Shown: positions 1-10,330 of the stretch, piece after piece
Position numbering within the stretch: the first letter of the stretch is position 1
Layout: every line of letters starts with the position of its first letter
Source: Roseibium hamelinense
Lineage (GTDB): Bacteria; Pseudomonadota; Alphaproteobacteria; Rhizobiales; Stappiaceae
Length of the DNA: 64,000 nucleotides
Assembly (NCBI RefSeq): GCF_007830545.1
Contig: NZ_VLLF01000006.1
Span: 1 to 64,000, forward strand
Direction: 5' to 3'
Made by a program: the position numbers and the translations under genes
The notes under the pieces: model-generated
Told to the model about the DNA's origin: nothing
The model's database searches: none
The model's input: the letters and a program-made list of their open reading frames with translations, nothing else

Positions 1-3000
1 GAAACCGAAAGCACGGCCTCTGTCACGGTGACGGCAACGTCGGATGATGGTTCGACCTCGACGGAAACGTTCGAGATCGCGATCACGGATGCAAACGAGT
101 TCCCGATTGGTCCGGTTTCTGACAGCGATACGACGGGCAATGTGGTCGACGAAAACGGCACGGGCGGTGAGTACACCGGCGTAACGGCTTTCGCAGACGA
201 TCCGGATGTGACCGACGTGGTGTCCTATGAGATCACGGGCGGCGATGATCGGTTCGATATCGACCCGGATACGGGTGAAATCACCGTAAAAGACGGCGTC
301 AGCTTCGACTATGAGACTGAAACCGAAGCTGATGTGGAGGTCACCGCGACTTCATCCGATGGCACCACGTCAACGGGCACGTTCACGGTGAACATTGCGG
401 ATGTGAACGAAGCCCCGGACCTCGTCGTCGAGTACGGAGATGTTGGTACCAATCTCATCAAGAACGGCTCGTTTGAATCCTTCGACGTGGACAGCGGAAC
501 CTGGAACCAGTTTGCCGAAGACAATTCCGGTGCGTGGACCACAAACGGCAACATGGAAATCTGGGACAACTTCAACGGTGTCTCTGCCACCGAAGGCGAC
601 CAGCATCTCGAGTTGGATTCGGAGAAAAACGTCAACTCGATTTCCCAAACTGTCGAAACGTCCTTGGGTCAGGTTTATGACCTGTCCTTCGATGTTCAGG
701 CGCGCAGGGATGACGATTCCAATACCGTCGAGGTTTATTGGAATGGCGAACTGGTCACCAGTGTCGATCCGGAAAAGGGCAGCTGGGAAACCGTCGAGTT
801 GCAGGTTGTCGGAACAGGCGGCAGCGACGTCCTTGAATTCCGCGAAACCAGCGAAGACAACGACACTTACGGTGCATTTATCGACAATGTTGAACTGACC
901 GGGACGGACAGGATCGCAATCGTCGAAGAAACACCGGGCGTCGAAGTTGTTCCGCTTTCGGTCATTGATCCGGATGCAGGTGATACGCATACCTTCTCCG
1001 TGTCTGACGACCGGTTCGAGGTCGTAGCGAAGGACGGCAAATACGTTCTCAAGCTCAAGGACGACCAAGAGCTCGATTACGAGACCGAGACACAGGTTAC
1101 GCTTCAGGTAACAGCAACCGATCAGGGTGGGTTGTCCGATACCGAAACCATCGTCATCGATGTCATCGATATCGTTGAAAACACTGAGCCTATTGGCCCT
1201 GTTTCGGACGTCGACAATGCGAGCAACTCCGTGATGGAGAATGCAGCTGCGGCGACTGTCGTTGGCATCACGGCGTTTGCAACCGATGCGGATGCCGGCG
1301 ACAGCGTAACCTATTCGATCACCGATGACCGGTTCGACATCGATCCGGAAACAGGCGTGGTCACGGTTGCCGATGGTGCGGAGATCGACCGCGAGACAAC
1401 TCCGACCATTGACATCGAAGTCACTGCGACGTCGACCGATGGCTCGACCTCGTCGAAGACTTTCACCATTGAGGTGGGCGACGACACTACCGAGTTCTCC
1501 ATTGGTCCTGTGTCGGATGTCGACGATGCAGCCAACCAGATTTCCGAGACCGCGGACGGCGGCGAGGACACGGGTCTTACTGCATTTGCCGAAGACAAGG
1601 ATGCAACGGATACGGTCACCTATGAATTGAGTGGTGATGACCGGTTCGAGATCGACGAAAACACCGGTGTCGTGACCGTTAAGGACGGCGCCGAATTCGA
1701 TGCGGAAACCGAGCCGACGGTCACAGTCACAGTGACTGCGACCTCAACCGATGGCTCGTCGAAATCGAAAGACTTTGACATCGACGTGCAGGATGGAAAC
1801 GAGGCACCGGACCTGATTGTGCATCTTGAAGATGGTTCGAAAGAGTTCATCGTGAACGGCAGCTTCGAACTCTTTTCCGGCACAATGTCCGGTACGGATG
1901 GGACCGGTTGGTATGACACCCCGGACACCATCGATGGCTGGACTTACCAAGATGTCGATATCCATCAGGCCGACCGGCATGGTGAAGGCGCCACCGATGG
2001 CGATCACCGTCTCGACCTGACCGCCGACGACAACGGTACGATTTCCCAGGAATTCGATGGCATGCTTGACGGGCAGGTCTACAACCTGAGCTTTGATCTC
2101 AACTCGCGCGGCAACACACCGGGCGAGGGCGTTGCCGAAGTGTACTGGAACGGCGAGCTGATCGATACGCTTGACCCGACCGACCTGGGCGCGGATTGGC
2201 AGAGCTACAGCTTCGATATCGTTGGCGGGTCCGGGGACGGAACGAACACCTTGACCTTTGTCGACAAGGGCTCGGACAACAGCCATGGCGTTTACATCGA
2301 CAGCGTCTCGATCAAGTCCGACAACCGGACTGCAATTCTCGAGGAATTCGAGGGTGCAGAGGTTGCCCCGCTTTCGGTCATTGACCCGGATGCAGGCGAC
2401 ACGCACACGTTCAAGGTCTCCGATGATCGGTTTGAGGTTGTCGAGGCTGACGGTAAGTATCTGCTGAAGCTAAAGGATGATCAGGCGCTCGACTATGAAA
2501 CCGAGCAGCAGGTAACCGTTGAGGTGACCGCGACGGACAGCGGGGGCCTTTCCGACACCGAAACCATCGTGATTGATGTCATCGACATTGACGAGAATAC
2601 GGCGCCGGTCGGTCCTGTAAGTGACGTTGATGACGCGAAAAATTCTGTCATGGAAAACGCAGCTGCGGCCACTGTTGTCGGCATCACGGCGTTTGCGACG
2701 GATGCTGATGCGGGCGATACTGTCACTTACTCCGTCACCGACGACCGCTTTGAGATTGATCCGGATACGGGCGTGATCACGGTTGCCGATGGGGCGGATC
2801 TTGACCGCGAGACGACGCCAACGATTGATGTTGAAGTCACGGCGACGTCGACCGATGGTTCGACCTCTTCGAAGACGTTTACGATTGAAGTGGGCGATGA
2901 CAACACCGAGTTCTCGATTGGCCCGGTAACAGACAAAGACGATGCGTCCAACCAGATCTCCGAAACCGCCGACGGAGGTGAAAATACCGGCATCACGGCG

Positions 3001-6000
3001 TTCGCCGAGGATCAGGATGCAACAGACACGGTTACATACGAACTCAGCGGCGATGACCGGTTTGAGATCGATGAGAACTCAGGTGTCATCACCGTCAAGG
3101 ATGGTGCAAGCTTCGACGCTGAGACCGAACCGACGGTAACCGTCGCTGTTACCGCGACATCAACCGACGGGTCGTCGTCGACGAAAGACTTCACGCTTGA
3201 TGTCACCGATGGCAACGAAGCACCAGATCTGTCTTTCGATCCGGAGTTGGGGCCTGGTGTGTCCGTAACGTTGACATTCATGGAAGAGACCGCCGGGTAT
3301 AAGAACACCATTGGGGTTTTCCAGGTTGATGAAAACGGCGATCCGGTGTCTGGCGAGATCGTTTGGGTCGATCACAATACTCTCAACAAGGGTGATAGCG
3401 CTACTGTTTATCTGGAGGGAGCCAAGGAAGCCGATATTGGTTTCTTCCTCATTCCGGACGGTGCCTCGAAAAACTCTGGCCTGCAGAGTGGCGACCAAGT
3501 GACCTTTGAAAAAGACAGCGATGGCAACTGGCAAGCTGTGCTGGAGGATGGCACCAAACTTGAGGGCCGCAATGCCAATGTCTTCTTCTCTGGCGACGGG
3601 TCGCTTAACCCGGACGGCTTCGACCAAACCTTCGAGAATGGCATTGAGATTGGCTTCGAAGATATTGCGGGCGGTGGCGACAAAGACTTCGATGATCCAG
3701 TCTTCACTGGGGAAACATTCGGAACTGCAGCAACCGCAGCAGTTTATGAAGAGGAACTTGGTGCGGATGTCGGCGGACTAACCGTTGTTGATCCGGATGT
3801 AGGTGATACCCATACATTCACCATTTCTGATGATCGGTTTGAAGTTGTAGAGCAGAACGGCGAATATACGCTGAAGCTCAAAGACAACGAAGCGCTGGAT
3901 TACGAAACAGAGACGCAGGTCACCGTCCAGGTTACGGCGACCGATACAGGTGGGCTGTCTGACACTGAAACGATCGTCATTGATGTCATCGACATAGATG
4001 ATGCGCCGGGTTCGGATATCGGCCCCCTCCGCGACAGCGATGCTGCGTCAAACACGATAACCGACAAAGCTGTTGGTGGAGAAACGGTCGGTATCACTGC
4101 TCTTGCCGATGATCCGGATCTCGAAGATGACGTCACCTATGAATTGGCCGGAGACGATCGGTTCGAAATCGACGAGAACACAGGGGTCATCACTGTCAAG
4201 GATGGTGCGAGCTTTGATGGTGATAAAGAGACTGGCGTTGATCTCACGGTAACGGCGAACTCAACCGATGGCACTAGCTCTACTGAAACCTTTACTGTCG
4301 AAATAACCGATGGAAACGAAGCACCCGATCTTGTCGTTGAGTACGGTGACGTTGGGAACAATCTGATCAAAAACGGTTCTTTCGAAACGTTTGACGTCGC
4401 TGACGCGAGCTTCAGGCAGTTTGAAGAAGACAGTTCCGGTGCTTGGACCTCCAGCGGGAAAATGGAGATCTGGGACAACTACCAAGGAGTGAACGCCACC
4501 GAAGGCGACCAGCATCTCGAACTGGATTCCGAAAACAATGTCAATTCGATCTCGCAGATGGTCGAGACCTCATTGGGACAGGTTTATGACTTGTCATTGG
4601 ATGTTCAGGCACGAACTGACGACGCCTCCAACACTGTCGAAATTTATTGGAATGGCGAGTTGGTTTCGAGCGTTGATCCAGTAACAGGCAGCTGGCAGAC
4701 AATTGAGCTGCAGGTTGTTGGAACTGGTGGCAATGATGTTCTCGAGTTCCGTGAAACCAGCGAAGACAACAACACATTCGGGGCATTCATCGACAATGTT
4801 GAGTTGACAGGTACTGACCGCCTTGGCGTTGTTGAAGAAACTCCTGGTGCGAAAGTTGTTCCGCTTTCGGTCGTAGACCCGGACATTGGTGACACGCACA
4901 CATTTACGGTCTCTGACGATCGTTTCGAGGTTGTCGAAGCAAATGGTGAGTATCTTCTGAAGCTGAAGGACGACAAGGCGCTTGATTACGAAACCGAAAC
5001 TCAGGTCACTCTGCAAGTCACTGCGACCGATGAAGGCGGATTGTCCGATACAGAAACCATAGTTATAGACGTTATTGACATTGAAGAGGTTCCAGGAGCC
5101 GACGTTGGTCCTGTAAGTGACATCGATGGCACGAAAAACTCTGTCATGGAAAACGCAGCTGCGGCCACTGTTGTCGGGATCACGGCGTTTGCGACGGACG
5201 CTGATGCGGGCGATACTGTCACTTACTCCATCACCGACGACCGCTTTGAGATTGATCCGGATACGGGCGTGATCACGGTTGCCGATGGGGCGGATCTTGA
5301 CCGCGAGACGACGCCAACGATTGATGTTGAAGTCACGGCGACGTCGACCGATGGTTCGACCTCTTCGAAGACGTTTACGATTGAAGTGGGCGATGACAAC
5401 ACCGAGTTCTCGATTGGCCCGGTAGCAGACAAAGACGATGCGTCCAACCAGATCTCTGAAACCGCCGACGGAGGTGAAAATACCGGCATCACGGCGTTCG
5501 CCGAGGATCAGGATGCAACCGATACGGTTACATACGAACTCAGCGGCGATGACCGGTTTGAGATCGATGAGAACTCAGGTGTCATTACAGTTAAGGACGG
5601 TGCAAGCTTCGACGCCGAGACCGAGCAGACTGTCAGTGTCACCGTCACCGCAACCTCCACTGACGGATCAACCGCCACCAAAGATTTCGATATAGAAATT
5701 ACCGATGGCAACGAGCCGCCGGATCTTGTTGTTCACCTTGAGGACGGGTCAAAACAGTTTGTAGTCAACGGCAGCTTCGAAGTCTTTGATGGCCCGCTTG
5801 GCGGTTCCGACGGCACTGGTTTTTATCAAAATCCGGACAGCATCGAAGGTTGGATCTACGAGAACGTGGATGTCCATCAGGCAGGGCACCTCGGTTTTGG
5901 TGCTACCGATGGCGATCATCACCTTGATCTCGCAGCTCTTACCAATGGCGAGGCATCTCAGGCGATTGATGGCATGATGAGCGGCCAGGTCTATGAGCTG

Positions 6001-8406
6001 ACCTTCGACATGAAGTCCCGCGGTGATATCGGCCAAAGCGTTGCCGAGGTTTATTGGAACGGAGAGCTGATCGAGACCATCGATCCAGCAAAAACAGGCT
6101 CGGATTGGCAAACCTACACATTCGATCTAATTGGCGGCGCTGGCGACGGTACCGATACGCTGACCTTTGTCGAAATCGGGTCCGACAACAACGGCGGCGC
6201 ACTGATCGATAGCGTCTCAATCACCTCTGATAGCCGGATTGCTGTATTGGAGGAATTCGAAGGTGCGGAAATCGCTCCCCTGTCTGTCATCGACCCGGAT
6301 GCTGGAGACACGCACACAGTCACTGTGTCAGATGACCGGTTTGAAGTCGTCGAAGCGAATGGGAAATACCTTCTGAAGCTGAAGGATGACCAGTCTTTGG
6401 ACTACGAAACCGAACAGCAAGTGACCGTCCAAGTCACTGCGGCCGATAGCGGTGGTCTATCGGACACGGAAACAGTCGTGATCGATGTTATCGATATTCC
6501 GGAGGACGTCCTCAACACTGATATAGGACCGGTCAAGGATATTGATCAGTCCGCCAACATGGTGTTGGCTGGCGCCGCGGCTGGTGTGGTTGTTGGTATT
6601 ACCGCGTTTGCGGATGACGTGGATGCGGGCGATACCGTGACCTACTCGATCACTGATGAGCGTTTCGAGATCGATGAGGAAACAGGCGTTGTGACTGTTG
6701 CCAAATGGGCGGAATTGACCCCTGGCGATGACATCAGCCTTGAAGTGACGGCGACGTCTTCGGATGGATCAACCTCGTCTAAAACATTCGAGATCGAGGT
6801 CGGTCCGGATAACAAGCCGGTCGTTGCAAATGATGATGCCGCGACCGTGGGCCTGACCACGACATCATTCTACTACAGCGACGATGACGGTGAGCTGCAT
6901 GTGATCAGCTCTGACGGAAGCGATACGGTCATCGGGTCGACGGGTGTTGGTGCCCTGACCGATGTCGCAATCGACAGCTCCGGGAAACTGTTTGGCATCA
7001 CGTTCAGCAGGCTCTACAGCGTCGACCCTCAAACCGGTGAAGCAACCAAAATATCGTCATCTAAGTTCGGCACGTCTATGAATGCGCTTGAGTTTGCGCC
7101 TGATGGCACGCTCTATGCCGCCAGCACCAACGGCAAGCTGTATACGGTGGATGTCGATACCGGGAAATCAACCTTGGTTGGTGAGATGGAATTCGAGTCC
7201 GCAGGCGATTTGGCCTTTGCCGGGAACAAGCTTTATCTCTCAGCCTCTGACGGGTCGATTGTTGAGATCGATCCTGCATCTGGTGCAACAGTGGCCGTTG
7301 TGGCGACGCTTCCTGTCAGCAATGCCTTTGGGCTTGTTGGGGATCCGGCCGGCCAGCTCTATGCCTTCACAAGTGGCGGCAAGGTGTTCCAGGTCGATCC
7401 TGAAACCGGCTCGGTTTCGACACCTGACAACTATGTCATGAATGACAGCGGTTGGGGAGCGACCGAAACAGCGGACTCCGATGGTCAAACAGGGTTCGTG
7501 GAAGGCGACGTCCTTGCGAACGATGTCGATCCTGAAGGATCTATGACGGTAACCGGTATATTGTTCGGAGGTCAGGAATTCGCGACAGGGACAAAGATCG
7601 ACAGCGACTACGGCTCTCTTACGATCAGTGCTGATGGATCCTATACCTACGTTCTGGATCCCGACAGTGCGGCGGCCCAGGCCCTGGGCGTTGGAACATC
7701 CGACGAAGAGGTGTTCACGTATACCGTTACGGATGATGGAGGCAATACAGACAGCGCCACGTTAACAATCACCGTTAATGGCTATGCTGATGGCGCGGAA
7801 GTATCTGCAGTCGACGATGAGCCAGTGCGCTTGCGTGCTGAAGGTTCTGACAAAGATGATGACGACATTTTAGCCAAAGGAACCGGCGACGACGAAGGTG
7901 ACGTGGAATCTGCCGCGGTCGCGACCAATGACGATGATGGCCAGGAAGGGCTTGAGCAAACCGGCACCAATGAGGCTGATACGCTTGAAGGTGGTGCTGG
8001 GGCCGACGCTCTATATGGCCTCGATGGCAATGACATCCTGATCGGCAACGAAGGTGCGGATCGTCTCGACGGTGGTGCCGGGAACGACCTGTTCAAAGGC
8101 GGCAAAGGCGACGACGAAATGGTCGGCGATGATGGCAACGATATGTTTGCCTATGCGATGGGCGACGGAAACGACAGCATCTCTGGCGGTACGGGAAGCT
8201 GGATTGACGTCATCGATCTGGCAGACGGAGCCGATGGCACGCCGCTCGGCGAATATGGTGCCGATTGGACGATCACCGTTACCGAAGGTTCGATTGAGAC
8301 ACTTGCGGATGGTTCAATCACGCTGGCGGAAAATTCCGACGGGTACATCGAGCTGGCCGACGGTGCAAAGGTCGACTTCTCCGATGTCGAGAGCGTTTCC
8401 TACTAA
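1..8406 (+). CDS. Giant cadherin-repeat / RTX-type adhesin, C-terminal part (5' end outside window)
   Basis: The frame is open from base 1, so about 2,801 C-terminal residues are visible and the start lies upstream. Cadherin-like modules recur throughout, each with a DRF(E/D)I-DP-(D/E)TG-V strand and an ATSTDGS-type strand. Between them lie two kinds of jelly-roll, carbohydrate-binding-like domain opening with NGSFE (residues about 145-299, 613-775, 1447-1602 and 1919-2079) and a DUF4114-like domain (about 1084-1238). Near the end come a beta-propeller-like stretch (about 2286-2490), a VCBS-like domain (about 2500-2597) and GGxGxD calcium-binding nonapeptides (about 2660-2710). The acidic, nearly Cys-free composition and RTX end indicate a secreted, calcium-stabilised surface adhesin exported by type I secretion. 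The convergent tolC-like gene fits. Function in attachment is inferred from domain types. Confidence 0.88.
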   Translation, partial: ETESTASVTVTATSDDGSTSTETFEIAITDANEFPIGPVSDSDTTGNVVDENGTGGEYTGVTAFADDPDVTDVVSYEITGGDDRFDIDPDTGEITVKDGVSFDYETETEADVEVTATSSDGTTSTGTFTVNIADVNEAPDLVVEYGDVGTNLIKNGSFESFDVDSGTWNQFAEDNSGAWTTNGNMEIWDNFNGVSATEGDQHLELDSEKNVNSISQTVETSLGQVYDLSFDVQARRDDDSNTVEVYWNGELVTSVDPEKGSWETVELQVVGTGGSDVLEFRETSEDNDTYGAFIDNVELTGTDRIAIVEETPGVEVVPLSVIDPDAGDTHTFSVSDDRFEVVAKDGKYVLKLKDDQELDYETETQVTLQVTATDQGGLSDTETIVIDVIDIVENTEPIGPVSDVDNASNSVMENAAAATVVGITAFATDADAGDSVTYSITDDRFDIDPETGVVTVADGAEIDRETTPTIDIEVTATSTDGSTSSKTFTIEVGDDTTEFSIGPVSDVDDAANQISETADGGEDTGLTAFAEDKDATDTVTYELSGDDRFEIDENTGVVTVKDGAEFDAETEPTVTVTVTATSTDGSSKSKDFDIDVQDGNEAPDLIVHLEDGSKEFIVNGSFELFSGTMSGTDGTGWYDTPDTIDGWTYQDVDIHQADRHGEGATDGDHRLDLTADDNGTISQEFDGMLDGQVYNLSFDLNSRGNTPGEGVAEVYWNGELIDTLDPTDLGADWQSYSFDIVGGSGDGTNTLTFVDKGSDNSHGVYIDSVSIKSDNRTAILEEFEGAEVAPLSVIDPDAGDTHTFKVSDDRFEVVEADGKYLLKLKDDQALDYETEQQVTVEVTATDSGGLSDTETIVIDVIDIDENTAPVGPVSDVDDAKNSVMENAAAATVVGITAFATDADAGDTVTYSVTDDRFEIDPDTGVITVADGADLDRETTPTIDVEVTATSTDGSTSSKTFTIEVGDDNTEFSIGPVTDKDDASNQISETADGGENTGITAFAEDQDATDTVTYELSGDDRFEIDENSGVITVKDGASFDAETEPTVTVAVTATSTDGSSSTKDFTLDVTDGNEAPDLSFDPELGPGVSVTLTFMEETAGYKNTIGVFQVDENGDPVSGEIVWVDHNTLNKGDSATVYLEGAKEADIGFFLIPDGASKNSGLQSGDQVTFEKDSDGNWQAVLEDGTKLEGRNANVFFSGDGSLNPDGFDQTFENGIEIGFEDIAGGGDKDFDDPVFTGETFGTAATAAVYEEELGADVGGLTVVDPDVGDTHTFTISDDRFEVVEQNGEYTLKLKDNEALDYETETQVTVQVTATDTGGLSDTETIVIDVIDIDDAPGSDIGPLRDSDAASNTITDKAVGGETVGITALADDPDLEDDVTYELAGDDRFEIDENTGVITVKDGASFDGDKETGVDLTVTANSTDGTSSTETFTVEITDGNEAPDLVVEYGDVGNNLIKNGSFETFDVADASFRQFEEDSSGAWTSSGKMEIWDNYQGVNATEGDQHLELDSENNVNSISQMVETSLGQVYDLSLDVQARTDDASNTVEIYWNGELVSSVDPVTGSWQTIELQVVGTGGNDVLEFRETSEDNNTFGAFIDNVELTGTDRLGVVEETPGAKVVPLSVVDPDIGDTHTFTVSDDRFEVVEANGEYLLKLKDDKALDYETETQVTLQVTATDEGGLSDTETIVIDVIDIEEVPGADVGPVSDIDGTKNSVMENAAAATVVGITAFATDADAGDTVTYSITDDRFEIDPDTGVITVADGADLDRETTPTIDVEVTATSTDGSTSSKTFTIEVGDDNTEFSIGPVADKDDASNQISETADGGENTGITAFAEDQDATDTVTYELSGDDRFEIDENSGVITVKDGASFDAETEQTVSVTVTATSTDGSTATKDFDIEITDGNEPPDLVVHLEDGSKQFVVNGSFEVFDGPLGGSDGTGFYQNPDSIEGWIYENVDVHQAGHLGFGATDGDHHLDLAALTNGEASQAIDGMMSGQVYELTFDMKSRGDIGQSVAEVYWNGELIETIDPAKTGSDWQTYTFDLIGGAGDGTDTLTFVEIGSDNNGGALIDSVSITSDSRIAVLEEFEGAEIAPLSVIDPDAGDTHTVTVSDDRFEVVEANGKYLLKLKDDQSLDYETEQQVTVQVTAADSGGLSDTETVVIDVIDIPEDVLNTDIGPVKDIDQSANMVLAGAAAGVVVGITAFADDVDAGDTVTYSITDERFEIDEETGVVTVAKWAELTPGDDISLEVTATSSDGSTSSKTFEIEVGPDNKPVVANDDAATVGLTTTSFYYSDDDGELHVISSDGSDTVIGSTGVGALTDVAIDSSGKLFGITFSRLYSVDPQTGEATKISSSKFGTSMNALEFAPDGTLYAASTNGKLYTVDVDTGKSTLVGEMEFESAGDLAFAGNKLYLSASDGSIVEIDPASGATVAVVATLPVSNAFGLVGDPAGQLYAFTSGGKVFQVDPETGSVSTPDNYVMNDSGWGATETADSDGQTGFVEGDVLANDVDPEGSMTVTGILFGGQEFATGTKIDSDYGSLTISADGSYTYVLDPDSAAAQALGVGTSDEEVFTYTVTDDGGNTDSATLTITVNGYADGAEVSAVDDEPVRLRAEGSDKDDDDILAKGTGDDEGDVESAAVATNDDDGQEGLEQTGTNEADTLEGGAGADALYGLDGNDILIGNEGADRLDGGAGNDLFKGGKGDDEMVGDDGNDMFAYAMGDGNDSISGGTGSWIDVIDLADGADGTPLGEYGADWTITVTEGSIETLADGSITLAENSDGYIELADGAKVDFSDVESVSY
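2645..3088 (+). repeat. Intragenic near-identical repeat, copy 1 (adhesin)
   Basis: This segment of about 444 bases encodes two consecutive cadherin-like modules. It recurs at 5141-5584, exactly 2,496 bases (832 codons) downstream, with only a handful of base changes by eye. Other modules of the gene are related in protein sequence but much more diverged in DNA, so this pair reflects a recent duplication or gene conversion. Confidence 0.85.
5141..5584 (+). repeat. Intragenic near-identical repeat, copy 2 (adhesin)
   Basis: Second copy of the block at 2645-3088, in frame and offset by 832 codons. Synonymous positions are conserved as well as the protein, which argues for recent homogenisation rather than selection on protein sequence alone. 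Identity falls off at both ends, where the flanking domains differ (DUF4114-like after copy 1, carbohydrate-binding-like after copy 2). Confidence 0.85.
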
Positions 8407-8415
8407 GACGTTGGT

Positions 8416-8449
8416 ACAAAAAAGGCGGCCAACCGGCCACCTTTTTTGT
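8416..8449. terminator. Bidirectional intrinsic terminator between adhesin and tolC-like gene
   Basis: Two 15-base arms (8416-8430 and 8435-8449) pair with one mismatch around a 4-base loop. The stem has a GC-rich centre flanked by A6 on one side and T6 on the other, so it can stop transcription from both convergent genes. Confidence 0.9.
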
Positions 8450-8460
8450 CAAAGCTGTCC

Positions 8461-9942
8461 CTATCGAATGGGTTCAAGTGTTTGTGCTTGGATAACGGTA
8501 TCTGGCGGCAGAGGTTCAGCTATTGCGAACTGTGCTTCGGCCAATTCCGTTTCCGAGGGTTCCAGCCGCAAGGTCCAATTGTTGAACTCAGGTACCAACC
8601 GTGGAACCGCCGGTGGCAATTCTTCAATAATGGAAAAGTTTGAAGGCGCAAGGCGTCCAATGGAGGCGAGCAAGAAGAACTCTGCGATCATTGCGTCATA
8701 TCGTGCGCGCTCATAGTCAACTTGACTGGTCAGCAATTCGCGCTCTCCGTCAAGCACGTCCAAGAGCGAACGTTGTCCGCTTTCGAATTCGACCTGTAGA
8801 CCCTTCACAGCTCTACGATTTGCGCCGATGGCCCGTTTCGATGCTGCAGCGCGGAGGCGGGATGCGGCTTCTTGTTTGTAGGCGCGAGTGACATTCTCAC
8901 GAATAATCTGCTGGATATCGTCCAGCTCAAATTCTTGCTGCGCAGCGGTGAATTTTGCAGTCCGGACTGCGGCGATGTTTCGTCCGCCGGTAAAAAACGG
9001 TGCTGTGACCCGTACCCCAAGCCGAAAGTCTTCTTCGTCGCGGTTTCCAAGATTTCCACGATACCCGTTTGACCATGAGCTTTCCAAGTCCACGCGCGGT
9101 AACATGTCCCCGACGGAGGCCCTCGCAGCATAGCGTGCTGCGCGCGCATCGGCGGTTGCAGCCCGGATTTGTGGATTGTTTTGGTATGCAATGTTGATCC
9201 CGTCTTCAAGTCCATTCGGCTTGAGAGACCCTGGTACAGCTGGCCACCCGATTTTGCCGGGCTCCTGGCCGGTCAGGCGCTCATAAAGCGCAACCGACGC
9301 TTCAAGGTCGCCAACCGCCTGATCGCGGTTGCCCTGCGCTTCGGCCAGGCGCGCAAGTGCCTGTTCAATGTCTGTCCGTGTTCCGTCGCCGGACTCGTAT
9401 CTTGCGCGTGCACCTCGGACCTCCCGCTGAACGACGCCGACATATTTTTTCAAATGGGCAAGGACACAGCGATCACGGACGACGCGGAGATAAGCGTCCG
9501 CGGTGTTGAACAACAGCGTTTGTTCTGTCCCGATCAGCTGGTTGCGGCCCGAGACTGCTTCTTCGTGGGCTTGGTTCAGGCGGTTAACTGCCGAGAAGCC
9601 TTGAAAAAGGGGCTGTGAGAGTGTGACGCCAAGCTCGTGGAAGAACGCGCGGTCGCTGTCATTGTCGCGATCACTTCTAAAGGCACTGTGTTCTCCGACG
9701 TAGTTACCGGTGATTGTTGGAAGGAAATTGGAACGCGCCGTCCAGATACCCTGGTTGATCGCCTCGTAGCGAGACCGCTCGGCCTTGAGGCCAGGGTTTA
9801 CTGCGTAAGCCGACGACATCGCTTGTTCCAGGCTTTCAGCCCAGACTGGTGCAGGTAGCGCAAGCGCTGCATAGATTGCCGTACATGCCAGCAATAGTGT
9901 TGCGCATCTTGGTCTGGAAATAGTCGGCAATTCGTGTGTCAT
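8461..9942 (-). CDS. TolC-family outer-membrane efflux/secretion channel
   Basis: About 493 residues with an N-terminal signal peptide (hydrophobic stretch ending in PVWAES) followed by the TolC repeat pattern. Typical features are SLEQAMSSAYAVNPGLKAERS at the mature N-terminus, LSQPLFQGF, and the matching second-half motif APFFTGGRN, from the duplicated beta-barrel/alpha-barrel fold. It would form the trimeric outer-membrane exit duct of a type I secretion or efflux system. Lying convergent to an RTX adhesin, it probably exports that protein, but no HlyB/HlyD-type partners are in the window. The start is uncertain: ATG at 9942 is used, while in-frame GTG codons at 9945, 9948 and 9954 lie closer to the AGGA at 9958-9961. 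Confidence 0.9.
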   Translation of the reverse strand: MTHELPTISRPRCATLLLACTAIYAALALPAPVWAESLEQAMSSAYAVNPGLKAERSRYEAINQGIWTARSNFLPTITGNYVGEHSAFRSDRDNDSDRAFFHELGVTLSQPLFQGFSAVNRLNQAHEEAVSGRNQLIGTEQTLLFNTADAYLRVVRDRCVLAHLKKYVGVVQREVRGARARYESGDGTRTDIEQALARLAEAQGNRDQAVGDLEASVALYERLTGQEPGKIGWPAVPGSLKPNGLEDGINIAYQNNPQIRAATADARAARYAARASVGDMLPRVDLESSWSNGYRGNLGNRDEEDFRLGVRVTAPFFTGGRNIAAVRTAKFTAAQQEFELDDIQQIIRENVTRAYKQEAASRLRAAASKRAIGANRRAVKGLQVEFESGQRSLLDVLDGERELLTSQVDYERARYDAMIAEFFLLASIGRLAPSNFSIIEELPPAVPRLVPEFNNWTLRLEPSETELAEAQFAIAEPLPPDTVIQAQTLEPIR

Positions 9943-9954
9943 CACCACGTGCAC

Positions 9955-10330
9955 CCGTCCTGTTCTGTCCAGAAATACGGTAAATATCTTTGGTTAACCA
10001 AAGGTAATTTCATTGGGAATTCGAGTGCAGCAATTATGGTGTAAGTATATTTGTTATTGATAAAAATATCGGTTAATTAACAATTTCTGACTGGAGCGTG
10101 TTTTCTTGTGTTTCGGCTTTCTTCATGAGTACCTTATAGAATTTGTTTTTTGTTGGGTGTGTTTTGCAATATCGGGGAAAGAATGCGGTTAATAAAAATT
10201 TATGGGATTAATTAACGGTCGCTAACCATTTTTCATTCAGAAATTAAACAAACCCGCGAATTGTGGGGCACCAACATCGGTGCCCTTATTCCCGACGCAC
10301 CCTTAAAAACACTGTTTCCATTGTTTATAG
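9955..10330. other. AT-rich intergenic region with a 7-bp hairpin
   Basis: No gene is seen. The region is clearly more AT-rich than its surroundings and should hold the promoters of the divergent tolC-like and GntR genes. A perfect inverted repeat, GGGCACC/GGTGCCC with a 6-base loop, lies at 10266-10285, about 45 bases before the GntR start. It may be an operator or leader hairpin; there is no T-run, so a terminator is less likely. Confidence 0.5.

Noticed and set aside
370..1068. Long antisense frames over the adhesin (also 1744-2406, 4594-5016, 3160-3627)
   Set aside because: Repeated codon patterns of the cadherin modules leave the opposite frames open; they recur at every repeat and lack start signals.
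2645..5584. Near-identical adhesin blocks as insertion sequences or CRISPR-like repeats
   Set aside because: They are in frame, encode cadherin-like modules and lack terminal inverted repeats, transposase or spacer structure.
10266..10285. Hairpin before the GntR gene as a terminator or riboswitch
   Set aside because: Only 7 bp, no T-run, and no conserved aptamer features recognised; kept only as a possible operator.
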